Shown: positions 18,117-27,891, counted from the stretch's first letter. The stretch: 64,000 nucleotides of DNA from CBDCFL01 sp965216135 (GCA_965216135.1 CBDCFL010000017.1:1-64000); one strand, 5' to 3'. The notes: a model not told the origin generated them from the sequence alone. Program-made: numbers and translations.

Positions 18117-18919
18117 ATGAGGATTTCCCCGATGATCGACCCGAATATCATGCGCATGGAAACCAACGCCCCGGACGGTGCCGGCCTCGAGGTGTGGGAA
18201 GAGATCAGCCCTGACACGCTGGTCTCCGGCAAGCCCGTGCAGCGCGGCCACACTTGCTTCGACGATAAGAAGACGGGCCTCAGCGCCGGCGTGTGGGACT
18301 GCACGCCGATGACCACGAAGATGGAGCCCTACAGCGTCAACGAGTTCGTGCATGTGCTGGGGGTTCGGTCACCATCGTGCACGAGAACGGCAGCGAGGAA
18401 ACGATCCGCGCTGGCGAGAGCTTCGTCATCCCCAAGGGCACGCCATGTCAGTGGAAGCAGGCAACATACATGCGTAAGTTCTTCGTCATCTTCGACGATG
18501 CCTCCGGCGCTGTGACAAGGGACGCCGCATCGCTGAGGGTCATCCGACCGCAGCCTGATGGAACGCTCAAAAAAGTAGAAGCTGAGGATCCGGCCCTTTT
18601 CATTGGTCCCGTCCCGATGATCCACGCACACATGTTGCATACCGACCCGACCGGCCAGTTTTTCGTCGGCGTCTGGGAGGCAGGCCCCACCATGAAGCGC
18701 CGCGTGAGTCCGATGAAGCGCTGCGAGTTGATGCTGCCCGTAAAGGGGTCCATGACGCTGCGCGGCGATTGCGAGGAGATGGTGTTCAAAACCGGCGAGG
18801 TCGCCTTTGTACCCAAGGGCGCCCCCTATGGCTGGCGTAGCACGGAGACGGTGCGCAAGATCTTTTGCTCATTCTTGGAGAAGGAAGCGGCCGCAGCCAG
18901 CGCGGAGGCGGCAGAGTAG
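18117..18919 (+). pseudogene. two-domain cupin, single frameshift in a G run
   Basis: Two DUF861-like cupin domains. The first (from ~18132, MIDPNIMRMETNAP) reads to YSVNEFVHVLG, then the frame is lost at G5 (18360-18364). Six Gs would give VHVLGGSVTIVHENGSEE without interruption. The second domain (RCELMLPVKGSMTLRGD...FVPKGAPYGWRS) runs to 18919. The full product would be ~265 residues. A homopolymer indel makes either a sequencing error or recent inactivation possible. Cupins of this type are often dioxygenases, isomerases or ureidoglycine-type aminohydrolases. Confidence 0.75.
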
Positions 18920-18939
18920 CAGCTGCATTATTGCGGGAA

Positions 18940-19366
18940 CGCAAACCTCGCCTGTAGCACCGGCGTTTGCGGTTTGCCCGGACGGCTCGGTGAAGTTCGC
19001 CATGTCATCAAGACGGTTCCAGTCCTTAAGGTTCCCGATATAGACGAATTCGTTCGGACCCTGCACTGCCATGTAGGGATCCATGTTCCAGTCCGCGACG
19101 GACTGCGCGAGTGCCGGGGGCCAGTGATCGAGCCGGCATACATGGCGATAGTTCAAGAGCGTGATGGCTGCCTTGTACTCTTCATGATCGATTGTCCATT
19201 CGGCTTCGCGGCGCTGCATCATGCGAACCGTTTCGATGCCGAGACCGCCACGCAAGCGGTTAATACCAAAACGCACTGGCTGATTCATCCTCGGATAGTC
19301 AGATGATTGGAATCATTTCTTTTTCTGCCATTTGCATCGCTGGCGGTCAGCGAATTCTTGGTATAA
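18940..19366 (-). pseudogene. proline iminopeptidase-type alpha/beta-hydrolase, C-terminal remnant
   Basis: The minus-strand frame contains RREAEWTIDHEEYKAA, HWPPALAQSVADWNMDPYM and QGPNEFVYIGNLKDWNRLDD, the lid-to-core region of the PIP/L-amino-acid amidase group. The 5' part is removed by ISa copy 2 at 19367 and the catalytic C terminus is replaced by unrelated sequence. Probably another peptide- or amide-catabolism gene of the island, now destroyed. Confidence 0.6.
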
Positions 19367-20531
19367 TACCAACGGTCATTGATCAGAACCCATGCGCCCA
19401 TTTGCGCATGCCGAGGGACATGATCTTCCATGGTTGGTCGATGAGGTTGTTCCAGGCTTGGCAGCACAGCGCGACGATGTCTTCGTAGGATTTGAAGATC
19501 CGGTTCGACAACCAGTTGTCGCGCATGAATTGCCAGATATTCTCCACCGGGTTCAACTCGGGCGATCGTGGCGGCAGCGCCAGGACGGTGATGTTGTCGG
19601 GGATCGCCAGCTTGGGCGTCAAGTGCCAACCGGCCTGATCGACGATCAGCACCGCATGGGCGCCGGGATCGACGGCGGCACTGATCTCGATGAGGTGCGC
19701 CGCCATGGCGTCGGTGTCGCACCAGGGCATGACCAGCCCGGCGCCTTTCCCCTTCGCGGGACAGATCGCGCCGAAGATATAGGCCCATTCGGTGCGCTGG
19801 TCGCGGGGCGCCCGCGGGCGCGTGCCACGTCTGGCCCATCGGCGTGTGAGCTTATTCTTCTGGCCGATGCGGGCTTCATCTTGCCACCACAGCTCTATCT
19901 CGACGCCTTTCGGGAGCCTCGCCCGGATCTTCGCCAGTTCGGCGGGGAAGTTTTTTTTAAAAGCCTCGACGGCCAGCTCGTTTTGCGCGTAGTGGCGCGG
20001 CCGCGCCGAGATCTTGGCGAAGCCGAGCGCCTTCAACTCGCGCCCGACCGTGGTCTCGTCGAGCGAGATGGCGAACGTCTCCAAGAGCCACCGCGCCAGG
20101 TCCTTGCGCCGCCAGCGCACGACGCCGTCCACCGCCGGGACCGGGCCGGCCTCAACAACCTCCGCCAGTGCGCGGCGGTGATCGGCGTTGAGCTTCGAGG
20201 GTGCGCCCGGTGACTTCCCATCGACCAGCCCGTCCGGTCCGCGGGCGTTGAAGCGCAGCACCCAGTCGCGAATGATCTGCAGACCGACGCCGCCGATCCG
20301 CGACGCATCCGTCCTGCTGCCACCATCGTAGACCTCGGCCAACGCCAGCAGACGACGGCTCTGGGTCGCGTCCCTGGTCCTCTTCGCGAGGCGCCGCAGT
20401 GAGACGCTGTCAAAATCGTTCCGTAAGTCGATAGGCGCTGCCATGGCGAACCTCATTGGTTCACCACATTGAGTTAGAGATCGGACCGCTTGGGAATCCC
20501 CAACGTGAGTCAGGCATTCCGCTCGGTGGTA
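19367..20531 (-). mobile_element. IS630-type element ISa, copy 2 (intact)
   Basis: A 1165-bp element ending TACCAACGG / TGGTGGTA, with TAA repeats at 19364-19366 and 20532-20534. It is intact compared with copy 1 at 5478. The left flank TTGGTATAA itself mimics an outer IS end and may be a remnant of an earlier insertion at the same spot. Confidence 0.92.
19383..20456 (-). CDS. IS630-type transposase of ISa, full length
   Basis: 357 residues. Two N-terminal HTH/winged-helix units (TRDATQSRRLLALAEVYDGG and PDGLVDGKSPGAPSKL) are followed by a DDE_3 core: Asp in WWQDEARIGQK, Asp in VLIVDQAGWHL, Glu in SPELNPVENIWQF. Here the lysine run is encoded by A8 (EAFKKNFPAE), keeping the frame; copy 1 has A7. 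It is the likely active source of ISa. Confidence 0.92.
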   Translation of the reverse strand: MRFAMAAPIDLRNDFDSVSLRRLAKRTRDATQSRRLLALAEVYDGGSRTDASRIGGVGLQIIRDWVLRFNARGPDGLVDGKSPGAPSKLNADHRRALAEVVEAGPVPAVDGVVRWRRKDLARWLLETFAISLDETTVGRELKALGFAKISARPRHYAQNELAVEAFKKNFPAELAKIRARLPKGVEIELWWQDEARIGQKNKLTRRWARRGTRPRAPRDQRTEWAYIFGAICPAKGKGAGLVMPWCDTDAMAAHLIEISAAVDPGAHAVLIVDQAGWHLTPKLAIPDNITVLALPPRSPELNPVENIWQFMRDNWLSNRIFKSYEDIVALCCQAWNNLIDQPWKIMSLGMRKWAHGF

Positions 20532-20542
20532 TAAGTTCGTTC

Positions 20543-21654
20543 CGTGCCTATCCGGTTGTCACCCACACCCACTATATGTAGGGTGTGGCGTCGAGTGGCT
20601 CGGGAGGCGGACGAAGCGGGGATGGATGTTCCGCAGCGCGAAGACCTTTCGTTTCCGCGGTCGCTTCCCGAGTTTCAACGACTTTTCCCGGATGACGCGG
20701 CCTGTGCCGCCTACCTGGAGAAGGCGCGGTGGGGTGACGGGTTCGTCTGCCCCCATTGCCAGACGGCGGCAGAGCCGTTCCGCTTCACCAGCCGGCCCGG
20801 CGTCTTGCGCTGTCGAAAGTGCCGCCGCGACACCGGGCTGACGGCGGGGACGGTCATGGAGCGCTCCCATACGTCGCTGGGCGTATGGTTCTGGGCGGCC
20901 TATCTGGTTGCCAGCCAGACGCCCGGCATGTCTGCCACACAGTTCCAGCGCCAGGTCGGGCTTTCCCGTTACGAAACCGCCTTTCAGATCCTCCACAAGC
21001 TCCGCGCTGGTATGGTTCGGCCGGATCAGGACCGCATCGGCAGCGAGGCCTGCGACCATGTCGAAGTCGACGAAACCTGGGTCGGCGGCCGCACGCGCGG
21101 CAAGGGCCGGGGCGTTCACCACAAGCTTCTTGTCGCCAGCGCCGTTGAAGTGCGACAGCGCAAGCCGGGAACCAAGCTCGATAAGCGGAAGGGCGGTCGC
21201 TACGCCGGACGTGTCCGACTCGCTGTCGTGCCAGACCGCAGCGCGGAATCGCTCTGCGGCTTTGTCGAGGGTGCCGTTACTTCGGGTGCGTCGGTCATCA
21301 CCGACGATTGGTCCGGCTATACCAGCCTCGCCAAGCGCGGCTACAAACACCTCGCCGTCGCCGAGCGAGGCAACTCCCAGGTCGCTGAGGAGTATCTGCC
21401 GATCATTCATCTCGTCTTCTCCAACCTGAAGACGTGGCTGAGTGGCATTCATCACGGCGTGAGCCACCAGCACCTCCAAGCCTACCTCAACGAGTTCACA
21501 TTCCGCTTCAACAGGCGATTCTGCCCGTTCAACGCCTTCCGGTCCCTGCTCGGAATCGCTGGCGATGTCACCGCTCCCACTTACGCCGAGCTTTACTCGG
21601 GCGACTGGGAGCACCCTAGATGTAGTGGGTGTGGGTGACAACCGGATAGGCACG
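20543..21654 (+). mobile_element. IS1595-family element, copy 1
   Basis: A 1112-bp element with perfect ends CGTGCCTATCC / GGATAGGCACG, extended imperfectly through GGTTGTCACCCACACCCACTA, and an 8-bp target duplication GTTCGTTC (20535-20542, 21655-21662). It was inserted immediately beside ISa copy 2. A second 1112-bp copy lies at 52649-53760. Confidence 0.94.
20622..21638 (+). CDS. IS1595-family transposase (ISXO2-like)
   Basis: About 338 residues. An N-terminal zinc ribbon (CPHCQTAAEPFRF...LRCRKCRRDTGLTAGT) is followed by an ISXO2-like DDE core: CDHVEVDETWVGGRTRG (Asp), ASVITDDWSGYTSL (Asp) and a C-terminal FTFRFNRRF / FNAFRSLLG region. The ATG at 20622 was chosen because the upstream in-frame residues are translated from the terminal inverted repeat. 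Intact. Confidence 0.92.
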   Translation: MDVPQREDLSFPRSLPEFQRLFPDDAACAAYLEKARWGDGFVCPHCQTAAEPFRFTSRPGVLRCRKCRRDTGLTAGTVMERSHTSLGVWFWAAYLVASQTPGMSATQFQRQVGLSRYETAFQILHKLRAGMVRPDQDRIGSEACDHVEVDETWVGGRTRGKGRGVHHKLLVASAVEVRQRKPGTKLDKRKGGRYAGRVRLAVVPDRSAESLCGFVEGAVTSGASVITDDWSGYTSLAKRGYKHLAVAERGNSQVAEEYLPIIHLVFSNLKTWLSGIHHGVSHQHLQAYLNEFTFRFNRRFCPFNAFRSLLGIAGDVTAPTYAELYSGDWEHPRCSGCG

Positions 21655-21662
21655 GTTCGTTC

Positions 21663-22180
21663 ACCAGATGCTGGATATCAGCGGCCGAATTGGCAATATC
21701 GAAGGTCTTGTCACGTTACCGAGTGGCAGCCGCACAAAACTACAATGAGTGATTCGATCAGGCCGCAGTCGTCACAGCGCGCCATGTATTCATCGCTCCG
21801 CTTCGAAATTGGCGAAGTGTCTTCCGTGAGATGAGGTGGCTCTGGACGTTGAAGGTGTTGAAGACGGCGGCATGGGTTGAGAGAAATCTCTGGGCTGATC
21901 CTTGTCATTGCGGAAGGATATCGCGCAACCGCTTGGCAGCCATCCAATTTTATGTGACAGCACTGGCGCGGGGCCATCGCCAGTTCGTGCGCCTACCCCG
22001 GCGGCAGCGCGAAGGCAACAGCCCGTCTGACCCGTTGGCCCGATCCGACTGCGCCAGTTGGAAGGCTGCGCCGCATCGGGCCAACTACCGTTCGGCCAGA
22101 GGGGTCCTTTTTGGGCGCCGATCGGGGGCCCGATTCGACGCCGATTGACAGTAGCCGCCGCGAGAGCGGCCAAGTGCCTC
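21663..22180. other. decayed sequence, no gene recognised
   Basis: No open frame with recognisable similarity. A minus-strand stretch near 21720-21800 (EYMARCDDCGLIES) has a CxxC pair and could be a transposase tail, but this is not convincing. Confidence 0.4.
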
Positions 22181-22189
22181 ACGCAGGTC

Positions 22190-22341
22190 ACGTTGTGCTC
22201 CGCCGGGATGCTGTGCCACTTCGCCGCGTTCTGATTGCGCCAGAGGATCGCTTCGATCATGCGCCGCAGGTCATGATGCTCCGTCTTGCCCCGTGGGCGG
22301 CTCTCCTCAATCAGCGGTTCGACAGCAGCCCATTTGCGCAT
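22190..22341 (-). pseudogene. IS5-family transposase N-terminal fragment
   Basis: The minus-strand frame WAAVEPLIEESRPRGK...RRMIEAILWRNQNAAKWHSIPAE is the typical N-terminal DUF4096-like segment of IS5-family transposases. Nothing of the catalytic core follows in frame. Confidence 0.65.
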
Positions 22342-22414
22342 CCGTGAGAACTCTCATCCCGCCTCCATGCCGTTCAATGGCCAGATAGGGAGAGAGCTCA
22401 AGAGCTAACAGGAC

Positions 22415-23737
22415 CTAGAACCCGGTCCGATCCCTGAACCCCTTCCAGGCGAAGATCATTGGCATGAACCACGGCTTTCCCCAATAGAGGGGCCGACTCT
22501 TCATCGAGCAGCGATCGAAAGCTGATCTCCCCTCGTCCTTGCCGAGCATTTGCAGTGCAATCTTGTGGCCCATCCAGGGTCCCCAGCTGACGCCGCTGCC
22601 GCAGAAGCCAGCGGCGAAGTGGACGCCGTCGTGAACCCCTTTATGGGGCACCAGATCGAAGGTCATCGCTACCCGCCCCGACCAAGAATGGGTCACGCGA
22701 ACGTCGTTCAGTTCCGGAAACACCGCAATCAACTCGCCTCGCAGGCGCTTCACATCGGCGGCAACAACCGCAAGATCGCCTTCACGGGCCTCCCTCGTCA
22801 TGGCGCGGCCACCGAGAAGAATGCGCGTGCCATCCGGCGACGAGCGAAAGTAAGTGTGCAAGCGGCGCGTATCGCCGATAACGCGCCGTTTCGGAATCAG
22901 CCGGTCCATGACCTCGGGCGCCAGGGGTTCGGTGGCGATCATGCGACTGCGCAATGGTATGATGCGGCGTCCCAGCCAGCGATCCGCTGCGTCCGTGTAC
23001 CCGTTGGTTGCCATGACGATGTCGCGGGCGCGGAACGAGCCCCGCGATGTGTTGACCGTAAAGCCCTGTCCTTCGCGGATGACCCCGGTGACCCGAGTAT
23101 GAGCGATGACAGTGACGCCGGCGTCCATCGCGCGGCGCAGAAAACCGGCATGTAAAAGGGCTGGATTGACAGTCTGGATGTACGGCAACAACCGGCCGCC
23201 GAAATAGGCGTCGGTTCCGACTTCCCGGCGCTGTTCGGCTCGAGGCACCATCTCGATTCCGAGGTTGAATTGCTTGTTGAGCACGTCGGCCCCCCGTGCA
23301 AGGATGTCATAGTTCTTCTCACGGATTGCGCAAGTAAAAAGGCCGGAGACGGCGTAACCGCATTCGATCTTTTCTTTGTCGATCAAGGTCTTCAAGTAGG
23401 CGCGCGCGTCCGTGGCCTCGTTGTAAATGGCCTTGGCGGCCTCCAAGCCGAGGTCGCCGACGAGGTTGCCGAAGGCCCGCTGCAGCCCAGCGCCGGCGAC
23501 GCCGCCGTTGCGAGTGCTCGCCCCTTCGCCGGGCGCCATGGCATCCAGAACTACGACGGAGCGTCCCGCATGGGCCAGGGTCAACGCGGCGACGAGCCCG
23601 GTGTAACCGCTACCGACAATGGCGACGTCGGTCTGTTTTGGCAGTGGCTCCGCTGTTACCTTGAGAAGCGGTCTCTCTTCCCACCAATAAGGTGTCGGCT
23701 TGAAACTGCCCACCTTAGATCGGGCATTTGATGACAT
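22415..23737 (-). CDS. FAD-dependent amine oxidoreductase (PuuB/DadA type)
   Basis: 440 residues of the D-amino-acid oxidase (DAO) superfamily. PTPYWWEERP is followed by the FAD-binding VAIVGSGYTGLVAALTLAHAG and TRNGGVAGAG, a mid-domain MATNGYTDAADRW and the C-terminal HFAAGFCGSGVSWGPWMG FAD loop. This architecture matches gamma-glutamylputrescine oxidase and related amine or N-methyl oxidases. No signal peptide. It lies 486 bp downstream of the ABC-transporter binding-protein gene on the same strand and may be co-regulated, though the spacer is long. Confidence 0.88.
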   Translation of the reverse strand: MSSNARSKVGSFKPTPYWWEERPLLKVTAEPLPKQTDVAIVGSGYTGLVAALTLAHAGRSVVVLDAMAPGEGASTRNGGVAGAGLQRAFGNLVGDLGLEAAKAIYNEATDARAYLKTLIDKEKIECGYAVSGLFTCAIREKNYDILARGADVLNKQFNLGIEMVPRAEQRREVGTDAYFGGRLLPYIQTVNPALLHAGFLRRAMDAGVTVIAHTRVTGVIREGQGFTVNTSRGSFRARDIVMATNGYTDAADRWLGRRIIPLRSRMIATEPLAPEVMDRLIPKRRVIGDTRRLHTYFRSSPDGTRILLGGRAMTREAREGDLAVVAADVKRLRGELIAVFPELNDVRVTHSWSGRVAMTFDLVPHKGVHDGVHFAAGFCGSGVSWGPWMGHKIALQMLGKDEGRSAFDRCSMKSRPLYWGKPWFMPMIFAWKGFRDRTGF

Positions 23738-24222
23738 GGCTGATTTCCTTCAATCCAAATCCGCCCGGTAACGCCGCCCGAGCCCCAAAACAACTTAAAC
23801 TTTGCCTCATAAGCGCGTTTCTTTAAGAGGCTGCAATACATAGGAGGCTGCAATACATCGACGTCGGGGCAATGGTCGCATAAACAGGTGCTGTGCGCCT
23901 GCCTGTCGAGGTCCGAGAGGGCGAGCCGGCAGTTGTCCCATTTTGGCGTCGCACCGATCTTCGCCATCTCCCTCGAAGAATGTCAAAGGCGTTCACCATC
24001 AGCCGATATATTCCGCATCATCGTTCCAGGTCCTTGCTTCGATTTGTCCTCATCCAACCGGAAAGAACGATCAGGTGCTCACGCCATGCGCGTTGAGCTT
24101 GCCCGAAGCGTCCAAGAGTCGCCCGCCGGGTGCCTCTAGGCCATCCCCGGCGAGCGATGACGGGCTCATCTTGGCTTAGCCAATCGCCGCAACAATCGCT
24201 TCACCCGAGCCACTACTTCGCA
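23738..24222. other. non-coding spacer with a 15-bp direct repeat
   Basis: Upstream of the oxidase gene, GAGGCTGCAATACAT occurs twice (23827-23841 and 23844-23858), period 17 bp, about 90-120 bp from the start codon and thus placed like an operator pair. The rest of the stretch holds no credible gene. Confidence 0.45.
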
Positions 24223-25023
24223 TCATTCGAATATACTACGAATAGGCTCCTCGGGATACGGGTTTATGCCGAGCATCTCGTTGGCGATCTTGGCAAATGT
24301 GCCGTCGGCTACCATCTCGGCCACCACCTTGTTGATGGCCTTAGCCAGGTTGACGGAGTCCTTCCTCAACACCAAGGACTTCTGGGTACGTTGAAGGAAG
24401 CCGGGCACGATCCTCAACGGCTGACCGGACAGCTTGATCATAAAGGCTCCGGCGAGCGACTCAGTGATCATGCCGTCAGTTTTCCCGAGGATGACGTCTT
24501 GCATATTGTCGGAGTCGCTCTTGTAGTGCTTAACCTCGCCGGGCTTGAGCGGCTTGGCGAGTTCGACCGAGGTCGAAGCGACCAGCACACCTAAAGAGTG
24601 GCCCTCGACGTCCGCGAGCGTCTTGATGTCCGAATCCTCGCGGACGATGACGATGCCACCCGACTCGATCCAGCCGTCGGTAAACAGCGCACGCTCCTGA
24701 CGCTCCTTGGTTATGTCCATGGTGGAGCAGGTCATATCGTATTTGCCGGCGAAGAGGCCGATGAGGACCGATTCCCACTTGGTGATCACGTACTGGAACT
24801 TGAGATCCAGGCGGCTGCTCACCTCCCTCATGAGGCGTATCGTAAGGCCGTCCCGCTGCCCATCAACGGTCTGATAACTCCACGGCGGGTAGGCGGCCTC
24901 CGTGGAGCACGTGAGGACGCCCGGCTGAGCCAGTTCGAGCTCCCCGGCCTTCGCCGGCCCGATCAGGCTCAAGGCGAGCGCGACTGCCGCCACGGTGCTG
25001 AATGCGTACTTGCTAAGTTTCAT
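24223..25023 (-). CDS. polar amino acid ABC transporter, periplasmic binding protein
   Basis: 266 residues. A Sec signal peptide with charged MKLSK, a hydrophobic core and likely cleavage after AKA (residue ~26) precedes an SBP_bac_3 domain: VLTCSTEAAYPPWSY, the core YDMTCSTMDITKERQERALFTDGW, and the hinge/ligand region GVLVASTSVELAKPL. Such proteins bind amino acids, opines or ectoine-like compounds. Last gene of the operon starting at 26648, 97 bp after the permease gene. Confidence 0.92.
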   Translation of the reverse strand: MKLSKYAFSTVAAVALALSLIGPAKAGELELAQPGVLTCSTEAAYPPWSYQTVDGQRDGLTIRLMREVSSRLDLKFQYVITKWESVLIGLFAGKYDMTCSTMDITKERQERALFTDGWIESGGIVIVREDSDIKTLADVEGHSLGVLVASTSVELAKPLKPGEVKHYKSDSDNMQDVILGKTDGMITESLAGAFMIKLSGQPLRIVPGFLQRTQKSLVLRKDSVNLAKAINKVVAEMVADGTFAKIANEMLGINPYPEEPIRSIFE

Positions 25024-25120
25024 TTGTAGTTCCTCCTTGTTTTGTAACCGCCAATTCCAACGGCTACTCCAATTACGACTCCACCAGTTCTCGGCCCGGC
25101 GACCAACGTCGTTCTTTGCC

Positions 25121-25849
25121 TCAGTAAGCTACGGCGTAACGCCGTTCGGACCAGCGCAACAGTATCATTATTACGGTCGTCATGGCCAAGTAGATAAGCG
25201 AGACGAGGATGTAAAATTCGAATGGACGGAATGTCGCGCCGACGATCACTTCGGTCTGCAGCGTCAGCTCCATCAGGGTGATCGTAGACAGGAGCGAGGT
25301 GGCTTTGAGCGTCGTCGCCGCTTCGTTGGTCATCGGCGGTATGATGACCCGCACCACCTGAGGCAGGATGATGCGCCGCATCATTTGCGCATAGTTCATA
25401 CCTACGGCGCTCGCCGACTCGCGTTGGCTCACGGAAATGCTCAACAAGCCGCCACGGATGATCTCAGCGACATAGGCGCCGCCGTTGAACCCGAGGGCGA
25501 TGACGCCGGCCATGAACGGTTCTAAATTGATACCGATCTGTGGCAGGCCAAAGTAAATGAGGAAGATCTGGGTGAGTAGCGGTGTACCACGCACAAACCA
25601 TAGGTAGAACTCGGCGGAGTACTTCAGCACTCGGAAGGGCGACGTCTTACTCAGCGCCGCGGTCAGGCCGCACGCCCAGGTCAGCAAAATGGAGAGGACA
25701 GTGATCTCGATCACCAACCACGACGCCGGAATGAACAGCGGAAGGTAGACCTCGATCCCTTCCCACCAGCTGTCGACCGAGATGACCATGTCGGGGAAAG
25801 TCGCAAGGACTCCCGGCGCCGCGTCCGTCTCACTGATGATTTCTTCCAT
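25121..25849 (-). CDS. polar amino acid ABC transporter permease (HisM/GlnP type)
   Basis: 242 residues with about five membrane segments (for example ASWLVIEITVLSILLTWACG and TVIMILL near the C terminus) and the EAA loop around ESASAVGMNYAQMMRRIILPQ that docks the ATPase. Only one permease gene is present, so the channel is presumably a homodimer. The start overlaps the end of the ATPase gene by 20 bp. Confidence 0.92.
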   Translation of the reverse strand: MEEIISETDAAPGVLATFPDMVISVDSWWEGIEVYLPLFIPASWLVIEITVLSILLTWACGLTAALSKTSPFRVLKYSAEFYLWFVRGTPLLTQIFLIYFGLPQIGINLEPFMAGVIALGFNGGAYVAEIIRGGLLSISVSQRESASAVGMNYAQMMRRIILPQVVRVIIPPMTNEAATTLKATSLLSTITLMELTLQTEVIVGATFRPFEFYILVSLIYLAMTTVIMILLRWSERRYAVAY

Positions 25850-26648
25850 CGCTCGCTCCAGTTTTCACCATTTTGACCTTGTGTAACACGCGTTCGAGGA
25901 AGCGCTGCGTACGTTTGTTTTTCGGGTTGTTGAGGACCTCGCGCGACGGTCCCTCCTCCTCAATGATGCCGTCGTCGATAAAGATCACGCGGTCGCTCAC
26001 ATCGCGGGCGAAGTTGATCTCGTGTGTGACGAAGAGCATGGTCATACCGTCGAAGGCAAGGCGGGCCATCAGTTCGAGCACCTCGCCGACGAGCTCGGGA
26101 TCGAGGGACGAGGTCACCTCGTCAAAAAGCATCAACTTGGGCTGCATGGCCAGCGCACGGACGATGGCGACGCGCTGCTGCTGGCCGCCGGAGAGCCGTG
26201 AGGGGTACTCGTCGCTCTTCTCAAGGAGACCGATGCCGTTCAACAACTCCTCGGCGGCGGCTACGGCATTTTTGCGACTCACGCCTTTGACCACCCTTGG
26301 CGCCTCGATGACGTTCTCAAGCACTGTCTTGTGCGGCCAAAGGTTGAATTGCTGGAAGACCATCCCGATCTCCATACGCAGCGCGCTGAGCGCCCGGCCA
26401 CGGTCGAACCACGATTGGCCGACGCCGTACTCGACGCGCTTGCCGTCGAAGAAGATCTCGCCGGAGGTCGGCTGCTCGATAAGGTTGATGCAGCGCAGTA
26501 ACGTGCTCTTGCCCGAACCACTGACACCGATGATGGCGATCACCTGGCCGTCCGGCACCTCGAGGTTGATGCCCTTGAGCACCTCGACGTCGCCGAATCG
26601 CTTATGTAGATCGTAAATTTTGAGAAGTTGCGAATTCGCCTCTGACAA
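25830..26648 (-). CDS. polar amino acid ABC transporter ATPase (GlnQ/HisP type)
   Basis: 272 residues. Walker A GVSGSGKST, Q-loop in MVFQQFNLWPH, signature LSGGQQQR, Walker B LMLFDEVTSSLDPE (Val in place of the usual Pro after DE) and the switch VTHEINFA. First gene of the ATPase-permease-binding protein operon. It is driven from leader copy D, whose -10 lies about 64 bp upstream of the start. Confidence 0.93.
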   Translation of the reverse strand: MSEANSQLLKIYDLHKRFGDVEVLKGINLEVPDGQVIAIIGVSGSGKSTLLRCINLIEQPTSGEIFFDGKRVEYGVGQSWFDRGRALSALRMEIGMVFQQFNLWPHKTVLENVIEAPRVVKGVSRKNAVAAAEELLNGIGLLEKSDEYPSRLSGGQQQRVAIVRALAMQPKLMLFDEVTSSLDPELVGEVLELMARLAFDGMTMLFVTHEINFARDVSDRVIFIDDGIIEEEGPSREVLNNPKNKRTQRFLERVLHKVKMVKTGASDGRNHQ

Positions 26649-26711
26649 GGTCGCCCTCTACGCGCTGGAGTCGCACCGTTTCAATTACGGGCAAGCAATA
26701 CCGTAGTCATG

Positions 26712-26815
26712 ATCTTACACCCAGAATTTGAATGGTCAATATCAAATATATGCCACATCGCGAGAATAATGTTCGCATGCGGAGCGAAAATTGACACAAT
26801 GTTCGCAATGTAATC
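26712..26815 (-). promoter_or_regulatory. shared leader copy D (promoter and operator pair) of the ABC transporter operon
   Basis: On the minus strand: distal half site GCGAACATTGTGTCAA (26791-26806), proximal dyad GCGAACATTATTCTCGC (26760-26776), then TTTGATA and -35 TTGACC (26734-26739), 16 bp, -10 TAAGAT (26712-26717). The two GCGAAC elements are 30 bp apart, close to three helical turns. The core is nearly identical to copies B and C although the more distal part differs, which points to selection on the operator/promoter core. Confidence 0.85.
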
Positions 26816-27629
26816 TGGAGGGTTCTGTGAGGTCGCGCGGCTTGTGTGGCGGGGCGTGACACATTGAAGCCGGATTGAACGAAGCCGCGGTGGCGGTGTG
26901 GGTCTATGGGGATTGTGTTGCGGTGCGGATGCCGGGCGGCGGGAAAGTGGCGCTGGATAACGGCTGGAAGGTGAGGTTGCGATGGGTTGGGGGCGGCGGG
27001 GAGCCGGGCATCGGTGCAGCGCCGGGCATGGCGGGTTCGATCGCTGCTGAAGATAGCGTGCCTTACGGTGTGTATCGGGCAGCACGGCGGCTGCCGCTCC
27101 GGGGTGATTTTACAGCGGCGTCCACATGGTCTGGTCCAGCATCATGTCCGAGGCTCATGGTCTATGTCTGGCGATTGGCGGGCATGGTGGCACCCTCGGT
27201 CGGGCGGACGAACGGGGCACGATGTCGATGACGTGCATGATACCGCCGCAGCGGGTGCAGCGGCCGAGGTCGACACCGGCGAGGTCGCGCAGACGCGTGC
27301 GATAATCGCCGGTGCGGCAGATCGGTTGCGGCGCGGATTGAACGAGAAGTTGCCGGATCAGCGCCAGCCTAGTCTGCCAATGGAGGTGAAGGGTTAGCAA
27401 TGCGCAATGGCTATCGCCGCGAGGCGGGGTCTGAAGGAAACGCGGAGCAAACGTGCGAATTGATGGACAAGAACCGGATACGAGGCACCAGCGTCGGACG
27501 AGCGGGCAACGAATCGCGAAGTCCATATCCATCAAGGACGCGAAGCGTAGATCCGGCAACTGTGCACCGAAGGCGACTGAACTTACCCCGGGAGGTCTGC
27601 GTCGTGTTCCGAGTTCGGAACTGAGGAAA
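26816..27629. other. decayed DNA, possible transposase tail
   Basis: No intact gene. A minus-strand stretch near 27190-27300 reads RCTRCGGIMHVIDIVP, a zinc-knuckle segment as in some transposase C termini (IS91-like), with no flanking support. Open plus-strand frames here are low-complexity and not credible. Confidence 0.35.
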
Positions 27630-27845
27630 CCGCGAGGTGACATGAGCGTAGAGGCCGATGATCTTGTCGTCCATGCCGTCGATCCGGGTCTGGCCCTTCT
27701 TCACCAGTTCAGGCTCAAAACTGCCCTCTCGGTCGCGCGGGACAGCGATCGGCATCTCGCCATCCTGGCTCTTCAGGACCTTGGTGGCTGTGCCATTGCG
27801 CCGGTTGCTTTGGGCCGGGGGCGCATCCTTACTCCGGCGACTGGA
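27630..27845 (-). pseudogene. IS256-family transposase fragment
   Basis: The minus strand reads NRRNGTATKVLKSQDGEM followed by PIAVPRDREGSFEPELVKKG and DGMDDKIIGLYAHVTSR, the conserved N-terminal portion of IS256-type Mutator transposases. It is truncated at both sides, the 5' side by an IS1595-like end. Confidence 0.8.
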
Positions 27846-27846
27846 C

Positions 27847-27890
27847 GCACCCTACATGTAGTGGGTGTCTGCGTTAACCGGATAGGCAGG
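27847..27890. repeat. solitary IS1595-type terminal repeat
   Basis: CACCCTACATGTAGTGGGTG followed by an imperfect TCTGCGTTAACCGGATAGGCA closely matches the outer ends of the IS1595 elements at 20543 and 52649. No transposase is attached here; a footprint of a deleted or recombined copy. Confidence 0.65.
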
Positions 27891-27891
27891 G

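Noticed and set aside
26875..27397. Plus-strand frames after leader copy D
   Set aside because: Low-complexity, glycine/arginine-rich, no family; overlap debris.
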